Source: Hyphomicrobiales bacterium
Lineage (GTDB): Bacteria > Pseudomonadota > Alphaproteobacteria > Rhizobiales > Xanthobacteraceae
Assembly: GCA_003152455.1 (NCBI GenBank)
Contig: PMAF01000200.1
Span: forward strand, 28,037 to 68,095
Length of the DNA stretch: 40,059 nt
Direction: 5' to 3'
Part shown: positions 18,669 to 26,224 of the stretch, piece by piece
Layout: every line of letters starts with the position of its first letter
How positions within the stretch are numbered: position 1 is the stretch's first letter
Made by a program: the position numbers and the translations under genes
The notes under the pieces: generated by a model
Seen by the model: the letters and a program-made list of their open reading frames with translations, nothing else
Databases searched by the model: none
What the model was told of the DNA's origin: nothing

Positions 18669-19961
18669 TTATGAGCCCGATCGCTTCATCAGCTTCGCGA
18701 ACAAAGGAGTCAGCAGGCCGCCGCGGGATCGCTTCGCCTCGGCGCGCCCGGTCAGCACTTGCGCCGATTGGCGGAACATCTCCGCAGTTTTGTGGTTCGC
18801 CGAAACCTCGGCGATCATCTGGCCGTTGTTGGCGGCGGTTCCGAAAAGTTGCGGCTCGAACGGAATCACCGCGAGCGGCTGGTCTTCCAGCGCCTTGGCG
18901 AAATCCGCGGGCTTGATCTCCGGCCGTTTCGGCACGCCGACCTGGTTGAGGCAGTAAAACGGGTGGTGGTCGTTCGGCCGCGCGGCGCGCAGCAGATCGA
19001 CCATGTTCTTGGCGTTGCGCAGGTTGGCGAGGTCGGGACCGGCAACCACCAGGATCTCGTCGGCGCCGACCAGCAGCCGCTTGGTCCAGCCGGACCACAT
19101 GTGCGGAACGTCGAGCACGACGCAGGGAATCGTGCCGCGCAGCGAATCGAGGATCGAATCGAACGCGTCGGCGCCGAAATCGTAGACCCGGTCGAGCGTC
19201 GCCGGCGCGGCCAGCAGGCTCAGATGGTCGGTGCATTTGGACAGCAGGCGGTCGACGAAGGCCGAGTCGACGCGATCGGGCGAGAACACCGCATCGGCAA
19301 TGCCTTGCGGCGGGTCCTGATTGTAGTCCAGCCCGGCGGTGCCGAAGGCAAGGTCGAGGTCGGTTACGACCGAATCGAGCGAGAGATCGCGCGCGATCGC
19401 CCAGCCGATGTTATGCGCGATGGTGGACGCGCCGACGCCGCCTTTGGCGCCGACCACGGCAATGATGCGGCCGACCGGCTTGGCATCGGGATGCGAGAAC
19501 AGTCCGCAGACCGCGCGCACGATGTCGATGGTGCCGACCGGCGCGATCAGATATTCGCTGACGCCACGCCGCGTCAGCTCGCGATAGAGTGTCACGTCGT
19601 TGACGCGGCCGATCACGACCACGCGCGTGCCGGCATCGCAGACTTCGGCGAGTTGATCGAGGCCGTGCAGGATCTCGTCGGAGTGGTTTTCCGATTCGAT
19701 CATGATGACGTTCGGCGTCGGCGAGCTGCGATAGGCCTCGGCCGCGGCGGCGATGCCGCCCATCTGTATTTTCAAATGCGCCTTGCTGAGACGGCGGTCT
19801 TCGCCGGCTGCCTGGACGGCGGCGGCGGTTTCGACCGTCTCGCAGAAGGCCTGGATCGAGACCCGTGGCGCGGGCGCGATGTGTTCGTCGGCGGCGCTGT
19901 CGGCTCCCGCCGGCATCGCCTCGCTGTCGGCCATGGCGACTTGAGATGCGTGTTTGATCAT
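18669..19961 (-). CDS. cpaE: Tad pilus localisation protein CpaE (TadZ), atypical MinD-like ATPase
   Basis: A 430-residue protein with an N-terminal receiver-like domain (about 35-160, with strands PNVIMIES and RVVVIGRV) and a C-terminal ParA/MinD-type domain; family members place the pilus machinery at a cell pole. The deviant Walker A reads AKGGVGAST (172-180): the signature Lys173 is present, but the second lysine usual in MinD (KGGxGKT) is Ala178. Walker A' is DLDLAFG. Weak or absent ATPase activity is therefore likely, as reported for some TadZ proteins. Its ATG overlaps the cpaD stop as ATGA. Confidence 0.92.
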   Translation of the reverse strand: MIKHASQVAMADSEAMPAGADSAADEHIAPAPRVSIQAFCETVETAAAVQAAGEDRRLSKAHLKIQMGGIAAAAEAYRSSPTPNVIMIESENHSDEILHGLDQLAEVCDAGTRVVVIGRVNDVTLYRELTRRGVSEYLIAPVGTIDIVRAVCGLFSHPDAKPVGRIIAVVGAKGGVGASTIAHNIGWAIARDLSLDSVVTDLDLAFGTAGLDYNQDPPQGIADAVFSPDRVDSAFVDRLLSKCTDHLSLLAAPATLDRVYDFGADAFDSILDSLRGTIPCVVLDVPHMWSGWTKRLLVGADEILVVAGPDLANLRNAKNMVDLLRAARPNDHHPFYCLNQVGVPKRPEIKPADFAKALEDQPLAVIPFEPQLFGTAANNGQMIAEVSANHKTAEMFRQSAQVLTGRAEAKRSRGGLLTPLFAKLMKRSGS

Positions 19962-20698
19962 TTGCCGACATCGCCGATTTTGGCCTTGTCGTAGCCGTCA
20001 TAGGTGCCGGAGGGATTTTCTCCCTTGCGGTATTTGTCGATCGCCACCGAACGGCGCGGCGAATAGGCCGGCGCCTCGCCGCGTGGCTGCACCAGGTCGG
20101 CTGGATTGTCGACCATGGCGGCGAGATTGCGCTGGCTGGCGCAACCGAGATTCCAATAAGGACGGTTCTCGGTGTCGGTAGCGTCCAGGCTGGTACCGAG
20201 ATCGTGCGGCCAAAGCCCGCATGGGCCGGCGGTGGCGACGATCTTGGCGTAGTTGATCTTGATGCTGGCGAGCGTAAGGCCCGCCGGCTTATAGGCGCGC
20301 ACGTAGATGGCGTTGCGCGGCACGCCGGAGGCGGCGAAAATGGACTGCACCTCGCGTAGCGACTCGCCGGCGGCGCGATCGGACAGCCGGCCACGCGGAA
20401 CGTCCACGATGATGCCGCTGGTGGCCTCGCGCCGCCAGAGTTGCGCGAACGAAAGCACATCGGCGCGCTGGCTCGGCGTGAGCCCGCCGCGATTGCGGCC
20501 CACGAAAATCTCGATGGTGCGTTCGCCTTCCTTCAGGCTGATCGGATGGCGTTCGTGGTAATCGTTGGGATAGGGCGGCTGTTGCGCGATCCGTTGCGTA
20601 TAGCAGCCGGCCAACGAGGTGGCGAGACCGACGACCGCCAGCGCGCGCAGCGCCGTGGCGCCCCGGCGTTTGGCGTTCGTTTTGAGAAAGCGTGTCAT
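19958..20698 (-). CDS. cpaD: Tad pilus lipoprotein CpaD
   Basis: A 246-residue outer-membrane-associated pilus biogenesis lipoprotein, probably a pilotin-like partner of the CpaC secretin. I chose ATG 20698 over the track start (TTG 20722) because GGGAG lies seven bases upstream and the product begins with a clean lipoprotein signal, MTRFLKTNAKRRGATALRALAVVGLATSLAGC. The CpaD domain shows NDYHERHPISLKEGERTIEIFVG and the C-terminal FGCA-like segment NRPYWNLGCASQRNLAAMVDNPADLVQPR. It follows cpaC closely and overlaps cpaE by four bases. Confidence 0.93.
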   Translation of the reverse strand: MTRFLKTNAKRRGATALRALAVVGLATSLAGCYTQRIAQQPPYPNDYHERHPISLKEGERTIEIFVGRNRGGLTPSQRADVLSFAQLWRREATSGIIVDVPRGRLSDRAAGESLREVQSIFAASGVPRNAIYVRAYKPAGLTLASIKINYAKIVATAGPCGLWPHDLGTSLDATDTENRPYWNLGCASQRNLAAMVDNPADLVQPRGEAPAYSPRRSVAIDKYRKGENPSGTYDGYDKAKIGDVGK

Positions 20699-20718
20699 CG
20701 ATTGTCTCCCCATACCCC

Positions 20719-22326
20719 TCAATCGAGAATGAATCCGTATTTGCCGTGGTAGTCGCTCGGCGGCGGCTCGGCCATGCCGGCGCCGCCATAGATGCGGTTC
20801 AGGCGTCCCAGCAGCACGCTCGACTGATCGTTGGGATCGGAAAAGCCGTCGTCGGGCCGCGACAACTGCTTTTGCGCCACCGCGTGCACGATGTAGGGCG
20901 TGACCAGTATCATCAACTCGGTCTGGTTGTTGAGGTAGTCGCGGCTCTTGAACAGTGTGCCGAGGATCGGCACATTCATCAGGCCGGGGAAGCCAGTGAT
21001 AGTTTGTTTGGTCTCCTGCTCGATCATGCCTGCCATGGCGAGTGAGCCACCTGAGGGGATCTCGACAGTAGTTTCGGCGCGCCGCACCGTCAGGCCGGGA
21101 ACCGTGGTTCCCAACACTGTCACGGAATTTTCGGGGGCAAGTTCCGAGACTTCCGTCATCACCTTTAGGCTGATGCCACCTTCCGACAGCACCACAGGGG
21201 TGAACACCAGACTTACACCGAAATTCTCAAAGTCAAACCCGGGGGCGGCGCCCGCGGTTGAGGGCGGTGTTGGGTACGGGAACTTGCCGCCGGCCAGGAA
21301 ATTTGCAGTTTCACCGGAGATTGCGGTGAGGTTCGGCTCGGCTAGTACGTGGATCACGCCGGCTTGCTCCATCGCCTGCAAGTTGGCCGTCACCGACTTG
21401 AAAGTGCCGCCAATGTTCGGAATGCCGGAATTCGGCGAGCCATTGATCGGGAACGGGTTGGTGTTGTTGAAATTGACCACCGCCGACCCGAAGCCAGCGC
21501 TGCCGCTGAGATTAATGCCAAGCTGCTTGATGATTTGGCGCGACACTTCGGCGACCGTCACCTTGAGCATGACCTCGTCGCGGCCGCGGACCACGATTGC
21601 GTTGACGATTTTGCTTGCACTGGCGTCACTCAAGCGCTGCGCGCTAGGCAGACCGGATGGCGATATGCTGACGCTGCTGCTGCCGCCGCTGCCGCTGCCG
21701 CTGCCGCGGCCGCCGCTGCTGCCGCTGCTGCTGCTGCTGCTGCCGCCGCTGTCGCTGTTGCTGAAGGCATCACCGGGAGCGACGAAATGCGATGCGATGT
21801 CGTAGGCCTGCTGCGCCTCCAGCTGGTTCGCCACGGTGCCGGTCAGAATGATGCCATCGCCGACGCTATCAACTTTGACGACGTCATCACAATGTACGTT
21901 GCGTCTTGGACAGAGGAGATCCAGGATTGCCTTTTGGACGATCCTCACATCGCGTTGGACCGGGATCTTGATCTTATCGATGACCGTGATCTCGAAGCGG
22001 GCCATCTGCATCCCTCCGGCATCGAAAAAGACGATGTTGGTCTCTCCGGTGAGGGCGCCGATGATGTAAGCGCGGCGCGACGAGCGGATCACGACGTTGG
22101 CGGTCTTGGGATCGGCCACCAGCACGTCCTTGATGTCGCGCGGAAAATTGTAGACGAGCGACTTGCCGATCCGGAGTGTCACGGGGAGCGTGGTTGCGTC
22201 GGTGCCGACAAGTGAGACGCCCGGAATTTGCGGCTCGGCCGCCGCCGTCGGGGCCGATGGCGTCAGGCCTGTGCCGAGAACGAGTGCCGCCAACGCGGTG
22301 GCGCGGAATGAAATCGTTATAGCCAT
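20719..22326 (-). CDS. cpaC: Tad pilus outer-membrane secretin CpaC (RcpA)
   Basis: A 535-residue secretin that forms the outer-membrane pilus channel. It has a Sec signal (about 1-30), an N-terminal pilus domain (LRIGKSLVYNFPRDIKDVLVADPKTANVV, about 51-79), a BON-like domain with a possible Cys139-Cys146 pair, and the secretin core with VHVLAEPNLTAISGETANFLAGGKFPYP and RRAETTVEIPSGGSLAMAGM. Between the BON-like and secretin domains lies an unusual Ser/Gly stretch (about 189-224) encoded by a trinucleotide-rich tract. It begins 22 bp after cpaB. Apart from the linker it is a standard family member. Confidence 0.95.
   Translation of the reverse strand: MAITISFRATALAALVLGTGLTPSAPTAAAEPQIPGVSLVGTDATTLPVTLRIGKSLVYNFPRDIKDVLVADPKTANVVIRSSRRAYIIGALTGETNIVFFDAGGMQMARFEITVIDKIKIPVQRDVRIVQKAILDLLCPRRNVHCDDVVKVDSVGDGIILTGTVANQLEAQQAYDIASHFVAPGDAFSNSDSGGSSSSSSGSSGGRGSGSGSGGSSSVSISPSGLPSAQRLSDASASKIVNAIVVRGRDEVMLKVTVAEVSRQIIKQLGINLSGSAGFGSAVVNFNNTNPFPINGSPNSGIPNIGGTFKSVTANLQAMEQAGVIHVLAEPNLTAISGETANFLAGGKFPYPTPPSTAGAAPGFDFENFGVSLVFTPVVLSEGGISLKVMTEVSELAPENSVTVLGTTVPGLTVRRAETTVEIPSGGSLAMAGMIEQETKQTITGFPGLMNVPILGTLFKSRDYLNNQTELMILVTPYIVHAVAQKQLSRPDDGFSDPNDQSSVLLGRLNRIYGGAGMAEPPPSDYHGKYGFILD
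21671..21763 (-). repeat. Imperfect AGC/GGC trinucleotide tract inside cpaC (Ser/Gly linker)
   Basis: About 31 codons made mainly of AGC (Ser) and GGC (Gly) on the coding strand, including runs of five and six tandem AGC codons, interrupted by a few others. All changes of one unit keep the frame, so the linker can vary in length without breaking the secretin. Confidence 0.85.
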
Positions 22327-22348
22327 GTCCCCGTGTCCCCTCGCTCGA

Positions 22349-23146
22349 TCATTTCGAATTCATCATCGTGCCGACGCCAAAGCGGACGATATTCACGCCG
22401 GCGCGGCGGGCGCCTGATTTGTCTTCGCTCTGCGGCGTGTCATGCGATGCATCGGCGATGCTGCGCAGCGCCAGCGAAAGCGTGCCAAGTTGCTGGGAAA
22501 GCGCCAGCGTTTCGGTTTGGGCCGGCGTCAGTTCCAGCGTCGCGGTTTTTCCGACCACGACCTTCTGGCCGTCTTTCTCCTGCACGTTCTGGTCGATCGC
22601 CAGCACGCGGACATTGGTGAGAACGGTTTCGCTGCTATGGGTGTCGCCGCCGGCGGCCTTATCCGCGGCCTGGTCGCGGCGCGTCAGGATGACGTCCACA
22701 TGATCGTTCGGCAGGATGAAACCGCCGGCGCCGGTCTCCGGCGAAATCTGCGTGGATATGGCGCGCATGCCGGCCGGCAGGATCGCGGCCATGAAGCCGG
22801 CGCCCTTGGAATTAACGAGCTTGGCCTCGCGAATCGGCTCGCCGTTGACGAACGGGTACCGCGCGATGCTGCCGGATAGCGTTTCGACGGCGTTGGGCCG
22901 GTCGATTTTGCGGATAAAGTTTCCGGAGGCGGCCGCGGCGGGCCATTCCTGCCAGCGGACGTCGCCGGGCGAAACGGTTTGGCCCATGCCGATATCCGCT
23001 TTGGCGACAAGAACTTCGACAGTGGCGATTTGCGGCGCCGGGGCGTTCTTGACCTCCGGCGGCTTTTCCGAACGGCCGGCCAGCATGGCGGCAACACCAC
23101 CTGCGGCGATGGCGACGGTCAGGACAACGAGACGCGCGGCTTTCAT
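22349..23146 (-). CDS. cpaB: Tad pilus periplasmic protein CpaB (RcpC)
   Basis: A 265-residue periplasmic, inner-membrane-anchored pilus assembly factor with an SAF-type domain. I chose ATG 23146 rather than the track start 23233 because it begins with a typical anchor, MKAARLVVLTVAIAAGGVAAML, and has a purine-rich GAGAGTGAAG upstream. The SAF region reads VLVAKADIGMGQTVSPGDVRWQEWP (about 45-70), and the RcpC domain contains LPAGMRAISTQISPETGAGGFILPNDHVDVILTR. It is the first gene of the cpaBCDEF-tadBC run. The 227 bp up to cpaA contain an ATGGTTAA motif (23251-23258) and AT-rich stretches and probably hold the main operon promoter. Confidence 0.93.
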   Translation of the reverse strand: MKAARLVVLTVAIAAGGVAAMLAGRSEKPPEVKNAPAPQIATVEVLVAKADIGMGQTVSPGDVRWQEWPAAAASGNFIRKIDRPNAVETLSGSIARYPFVNGEPIREAKLVNSKGAGFMAAILPAGMRAISTQISPETGAGGFILPNDHVDVILTRRDQAADKAAGGDTHSSETVLTNVRVLAIDQNVQEKDGQKVVVGKTATLELTPAQTETLALSQQLGTLSLALRSIADASHDTPQSEDKSGARRAGVNIVRFGVGTMMNSK

Positions 23147-23250
23147 ACGCTTCACTCTCACCGTGACAGGGACGGCCGGGTCGGCCGCGTAATCGACATG
23201 GCGGCCAGTGCGACCGCTTGCACCGGATTTCAACAGCTAAAGGTCAAGGT

Positions 23251-23258
23251 ATGGTTAA
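23251..23258 (-). promoter_or_regulatory. CtrA-type half-site upstream of cpaB
   Basis: On the minus strand this reads TTAACCAT, the extended CtrA half-site, 105 bp before the cpaB ATG. Another TTAA lies near 23280. A full TTAA-N7-TTAA is not present here, so the call is weak. Confidence 0.3.
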
Positions 23259-23373
23259 GCAGCGGTGACTAAATCGAGTTAATATTTTCTTACGACGATT
23301 TTTCGGGGCGGATGATATTTATCTGGAAACCGGGTCCCGTTTTTTCGAGATGCCGGGCCGCGCCTTCGGGATT

Positions 23374-23880
23374 TCAAAGGCCGAACGCGGGCATCCAACC
23401 GGTTTTGGGATAAACGGCGAGCGCCGCGGCGGCGAGCGCGATGCCGTAAGGCACGCCGCCGCCGGTTTCATGCAGCCGGAGAATCCAGGTCTGGCGGGCG
23501 AGGGGGCCCGGCAACGGCAGGCGCCGGAACTGGATCAGCACCAGGGTCAGCACGCCGCCGAACAGCGATGCATAGACCAGATAGTCCATCAGAAAGTCGA
23601 AACCGAACCAAAGTGCCGTGGCGGCCGCCAGCTTGGCGTCGCCGCCGCCGATCCAGCCCATGGCAAAAAAGCCGAAGGAAATAGCCAGCACCAGCGCAGC
23701 GGCGGCCAGGTGCATGCCGATCGCCGGTAAACTCATGCCAGTGATGATCGTGAGGAGGAAAAAGCCGCCGGCCAGCGCCAGCGAGAGCCGGTTCGATATG
23801 GTCATCGTCAGAAGGTCGCTCGACGCGGCGAACGCCATCAGGGCCGGGAACAGCAAAAGCCTGATAACGTCGGTCACCAT
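23374..23880 (-). CDS. cpaA: Prepilin peptidase CpaA (TadV)
   Basis: A 168-residue polytopic aspartyl protease that cleaves the Flp pilin leader at the inner membrane. The two catalytic aspartates are visible: Asp22 in ASSDLLTMTISN, and Asp81 in the GGGDAKL (GxGD) motif. Hydrophobic helices span nearly the whole length, and there is no N-methyltransferase domain, as usual for TadV-type enzymes. The gene lies between the pilin terminator and cpaB. It may be read from its own promoter or by read-through past the pilin terminator. Confidence 0.94.
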   Translation of the reverse strand: MVTDVIRLLLFPALMAFAASSDLLTMTISNRLSLALAGGFFLLTIITGMSLPAIGMHLAAAALVLAISFGFFAMGWIGGGDAKLAAATALWFGFDFLMDYLVYASLFGGVLTLVLIQFRRLPLPGPLARQTWILRLHETGGGVPYGIALAAAALAVYPKTGWMPAFGL

Positions 23881-23983
23881 GGTCGTCGTCCTTGCGCGAG
23901 AATTGCCGGCGCGACGTCAAACTACGCCGGGTAAGCTTGCGTTTCGGTTAGCGCGCCAAGTCTTTAGGGGCGGTAACCGGCTG

Positions 23984-24022
23984 CCAAAAAACGAAAGGCT
24001 CCGGCAACTCGCCGGAGCCTTT
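23984..24022 (-). terminator. Rho-independent terminator after the Flp pilin gene
   Basis: On the minus strand an 11-bp stem (aaggctccggc / gccggagcctt, loop gagtt) is followed by a T-rich run (tcgttttttgg), 23 bp after the pilin stop. It should end most pilin transcripts before cpaA, allowing much higher pilin than machinery expression. Confidence 0.85.
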
Positions 24023-24044
24023 ATTGCAGCGACGAAGCGCTCGA

Positions 24045-24209
24045 TTACTTGAGCTGGCTCGAAATGCTGCCGAACTTGGCGTTCAACTGGGTGCCAAGGC
24101 CGTTAACGACCGCGATGATCGCGACCGAGATACCCGCCGCAATGAGGCCGTACTCGATGGCGGTGGCGCCGGATTCGTTCTTCACGAAACGCACGATGAG
24201 GTTTTTCAT
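24045..24209 (-). CDS. flp: Flp-type pilin (Tad pilus major subunit)
   Basis: A 54-residue pilin precursor missing from the ORF track because of its length. The sequence MKNLIVRFVKNESGATAIEYGLIAAGISVAIIAVV has a short basic leader, the Flp motif with cleavage expected after Gly14, and Glu19-Tyr20 as the conserved Glu+5/Tyr+6 pair. The mature hydrophobic helix covers about residues 21-36. GGAG lies 7-8 bases before the ATG. A terminator follows and a long AT-rich leader precedes it, consistent with a strongly expressed single-gene unit. CpaA is the probable processing enzyme. Confidence 0.96.
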   Translation of the reverse strand: MKNLIVRFVKNESGATAIEYGLIAAGISVAIIAVVNGLGTQLNAKFGSISSQLK

Positions 24210-24687
24210 AGGTAGCTCCAAAGGTCCACGTGGCTGTCTGAGCTGGTCCGGGAGACCGGATTACCTCCGGGCTCTTCTGGACCATGCCGAACCGTACCAG
24301 CGAGGTCTTGCATGCGAGTTAATACAACCAAAGAAATATAGGCCATTGGTGACGGTATATACTGTAGTTAATAAATTACGTACTGAAGATGATCGTGGTT
24401 AATAAATCGTTTATACAGCCTATGCATTGGATATATTCCAGTTATTCCTAAAATATATTAAAGGATACCCATGCAAATACTGTACGATCATCGGCCGCTG
24501 CCCGGTTTCGGTGACTTTGGGCCGGGCGGCCAATACTGGCCGGCTTCCCGATGTCATTCGCCGCCATCTTTGACCGCACGCCCGGTGTGGCTCCGGCTCG
24601 AATCCATCGGCGGCGCCTTATACCTCATCTTAACCGCGCGGGCCGATACGAATTGACCTCTGTTCCTTATCAGCCGGGTCTTTGGGA
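24210..24687. promoter_or_regulatory. Intergenic region with AT-rich island between flp and the desaturase gene
   Basis: A 478-bp region with no convincing conserved gene. Positions about 24300-24470 are far richer in A+T than the rest of the window and carry three TTAA boxes (24319, 24368, 24399), the last two within repeated GTTAATAAAT. Read leftwards these are TTAACTCG, TTAACTAC and TTAACCAC, like CtrA half-sites in front of the pilin gene. The long untranslated leader of flp probably lies at 24210-24300. One weak small ORF (24471-24656) is listed separately. Confidence 0.55.
24471..24656 (+). CDS. Doubtful 61-residue ORF
   Basis: MQILYDHRPLPGFGDFGPGGQYWPAS... has a fair ribosome site (aaaggatacccATG), but no recognisable domain, no membrane segment and a composition unlike neighbouring genes. 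It may simply be an open frame in the leader of the desaturase gene. Kept only because of its start context. Confidence 0.15.
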   Translation: MQILYDHRPLPGFGDFGPGGQYWPASRCHSPPSLTARPVWLRLESIGGALYLILTARADTN

Positions 24688-25515
24688 ATGCTCGTCGAAT
24701 TGTATTCCGTGCTGCTGGTCGCGGGCGCGACCGTCCTCAAGATCGTCCCGATATCGATCGCGCTCGGCATCGTGTTCGCGGTGCTCACGCACTGGTCGGC
24801 CTGCAATCCCGGCCGCTCGTGGTGGCACAAGCGCGAGATCGTCACCGACGTCTGCTATTGGTTCCTGATTCCGCTGGCCGCCCGCTTCGTGCGCATCGGC
24901 CTGATGGTGATGGGAGCAGCCTATATCTACAGCATTCACGGCGCCGACGAGCTGATCAAGTTCTACGACAACGGCTTCGGCCCGCTCGCCGCCATGCCGC
25001 TATGGGCGCAAGCGCTCACTTTCCTGGTGGTGTCGGACTTCCTGCTGTACTGGTTCCATCGCCTCTATCATGGCGCCGCGCTGTGGAAATACCACGCCGT
25101 CCACCATTCATCCGAAGACCTCGACTGGATCTCGGCGGCGCGGTTTCATCCGGTCAATATCCTGCTCGGCACCGTCTTGGTCGACGTCGTCCTGCTGCTG
25201 GCCGGAATTTCGCCGAACGTGATGCTGTGGCTAGGCCCGTTCACGACCGCCACCTCGGCCTTCGTGCATGCCAACCTGAACTGGACGCTGGGACCGTTCA
25301 AATACGTGATCGCCGGTCCGGTCTTTCATCGCTGGCATCACACTGCGGCCAATCGCGGCGGCTCGAGCAATTTCGCCGGCACCTTCCCGATCTGGGACCT
25401 GCTGTTCGGCACCTTCTACATGCCCGAAAACGAGCTGCCGGACGCCTATGGCATCGACGACCAGAGCTTCCCGGAAAGCTTCGGCGCCCAGATGCTCTAT
25501 CCGTTCCAGCAATGA
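24688..25515 (+). CDS. Sterol desaturase / fatty-acid hydroxylase-family membrane di-iron enzyme
   Basis: A 275-residue integral membrane oxidase that probably hydroxylates or desaturates a lipid. The histidine clusters that bind the di-iron centre are present: HRLYH, HAVHHS and HRWHHT, together with the family segments SSEDLDWISAARFHP and FAGTFPIWDLLFGTFYMP. Several hydrophobic helices occupy residues about 5-110 and 160-190. The track start is TTG 24682; ATG 24688 is preferred although GGGA is very close to it. The gene sits between the two arms of the tad locus but has no known role in pili; its substrate (hopanoid, sphingolipid-like or fatty acid) cannot be told from sequence. Confidence 0.88.
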   Translation: MLVELYSVLLVAGATVLKIVPISIALGIVFAVLTHWSACNPGRSWWHKREIVTDVCYWFLIPLAARFVRIGLMVMGAAYIYSIHGADELIKFYDNGFGPLAAMPLWAQALTFLVVSDFLLYWFHRLYHGAALWKYHAVHHSSEDLDWISAARFHPVNILLGTVLVDVVLLLAGISPNVMLWLGPFTTATSAFVHANLNWTLGPFKYVIAGPVFHRWHHTAANRGGSSNFAGTFPIWDLLFGTFYMPENELPDAYGIDDQSFPESFGAQMLYPFQQ

Positions 25516-25619
25516 CGCGGCGCTCTTTGCACTTCGTTCACCTATTTGCAGTCAACTCCTAATGTCGACCGGCCGCTGTTGCGGCGGGTCTTGTAAAGTT
25601 CAGCATGCTGGAGAGTTTG

Positions 25620-26093
25620 ATGTCGGCCGTGTTGGGACGTCGCAGGCGATTTTTCCGCGTTTGGGCCTGGACCATCATTTTCGCAGCCACCCTCGGCGCC
25701 CCAGCGGCGCAAGCCGACACCGTGAACGTCAGCGTCGATCAGGCGGTGGTGATGAAGTTGCCGCAACTCGTCGCTACCATCGTGATCGGAAACCCGCTGA
25801 TCGCCGATGCCGCGCTGCAAAGCGGCGGCATTCTGGTCATTACCGGCAAGGGCTACGGCACCACCAATATGATGGCGCTCGACCGCACCGGGCACGTGGT
25901 GATGGACAAGACCGTGGAGGTGCGCGGCGCCCCCGGCAACGATCTGGTGGTGATGTACAAGGGCGTCGACCGCGAGACTTACAGCTGCGCGCCGGACTGC
26001 GAACACCGCATCACGCTCGGCGATTCGCCATCCTACTTTAACGCGACGCTGGGCCAGAGCGGCGCCCGCACCGGCGGGGCGCAAGCGCACTGA
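25620..26093 (+). CDS. Stand-alone pilus-assembly N-terminal (CpaC-N-like) domain protein
   Basis: A 157-residue exported protein related to the N-terminal domain of CpaC (T2SS/T3SS pilus N domain) without any secretin part. After a signal (about residues 10-32) it shows VNVSVDQAVVMKLPQLVATIVIGNPLIADAALQSGGILVITGKGYGTTNMMALD, the same pattern as CpaC residues 51-100. A C-terminal extension carries a Cys pair (CAPDC, 123-127) in YSCAPDCEHRITLGDSPSYF. ATG 25620 is chosen over 25605 because GGAG lies six bases upstream. It heads the rightward tadE group. It may contact the secretin or cap the periplasmic ring; this is inferred. Confidence 0.85.
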   Translation: MSAVLGRRRRFFRVWAWTIIFAATLGAPAAQADTVNVSVDQAVVMKLPQLVATIVIGNPLIADAALQSGGILVITGKGYGTTNMMALDRTGHVVMDKTVEVRGAPGNDLVVMYKGVDRETYSCAPDCEHRITLGDSPSYFNATLGQSGARTGGAQAH

Positions 26094-26143
26094 GTGCAGC
26101 GCGGGCGTCTGATCGCGCCTGCCGCGTCCGATCGCGATCGTGG

Positions 26144-26158
26144 TTAGCGATCGCTTAA
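26144..26158. promoter_or_regulatory. CtrA-like site upstream of the tadE group
   Basis: TTAG-N7-TTAA (ttagcgatcgcttaa), one mismatch from TTAA-N7-TTAA, lies 67 bp before the ATG of the broken tadE gene. The same exact spacing occurs before tadD. Confidence 0.4.
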
Positions 26159-26224
26159 CGGAATAGTGCCAATTCCAGGCGATCCACGCAACAATTTGAA
26201 GACGCGGATTTGCTAGGACTTCTC

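Noticed and set aside
21349-22215. Plus-strand ORF of 288 residues with a long poly-Ala run opposite cpaC
   Set aside because: It is the shadow of the AGC/GGC tract of cpaC; the poly-Ala comes from reading GCN on the opposite strand and no domain is present.
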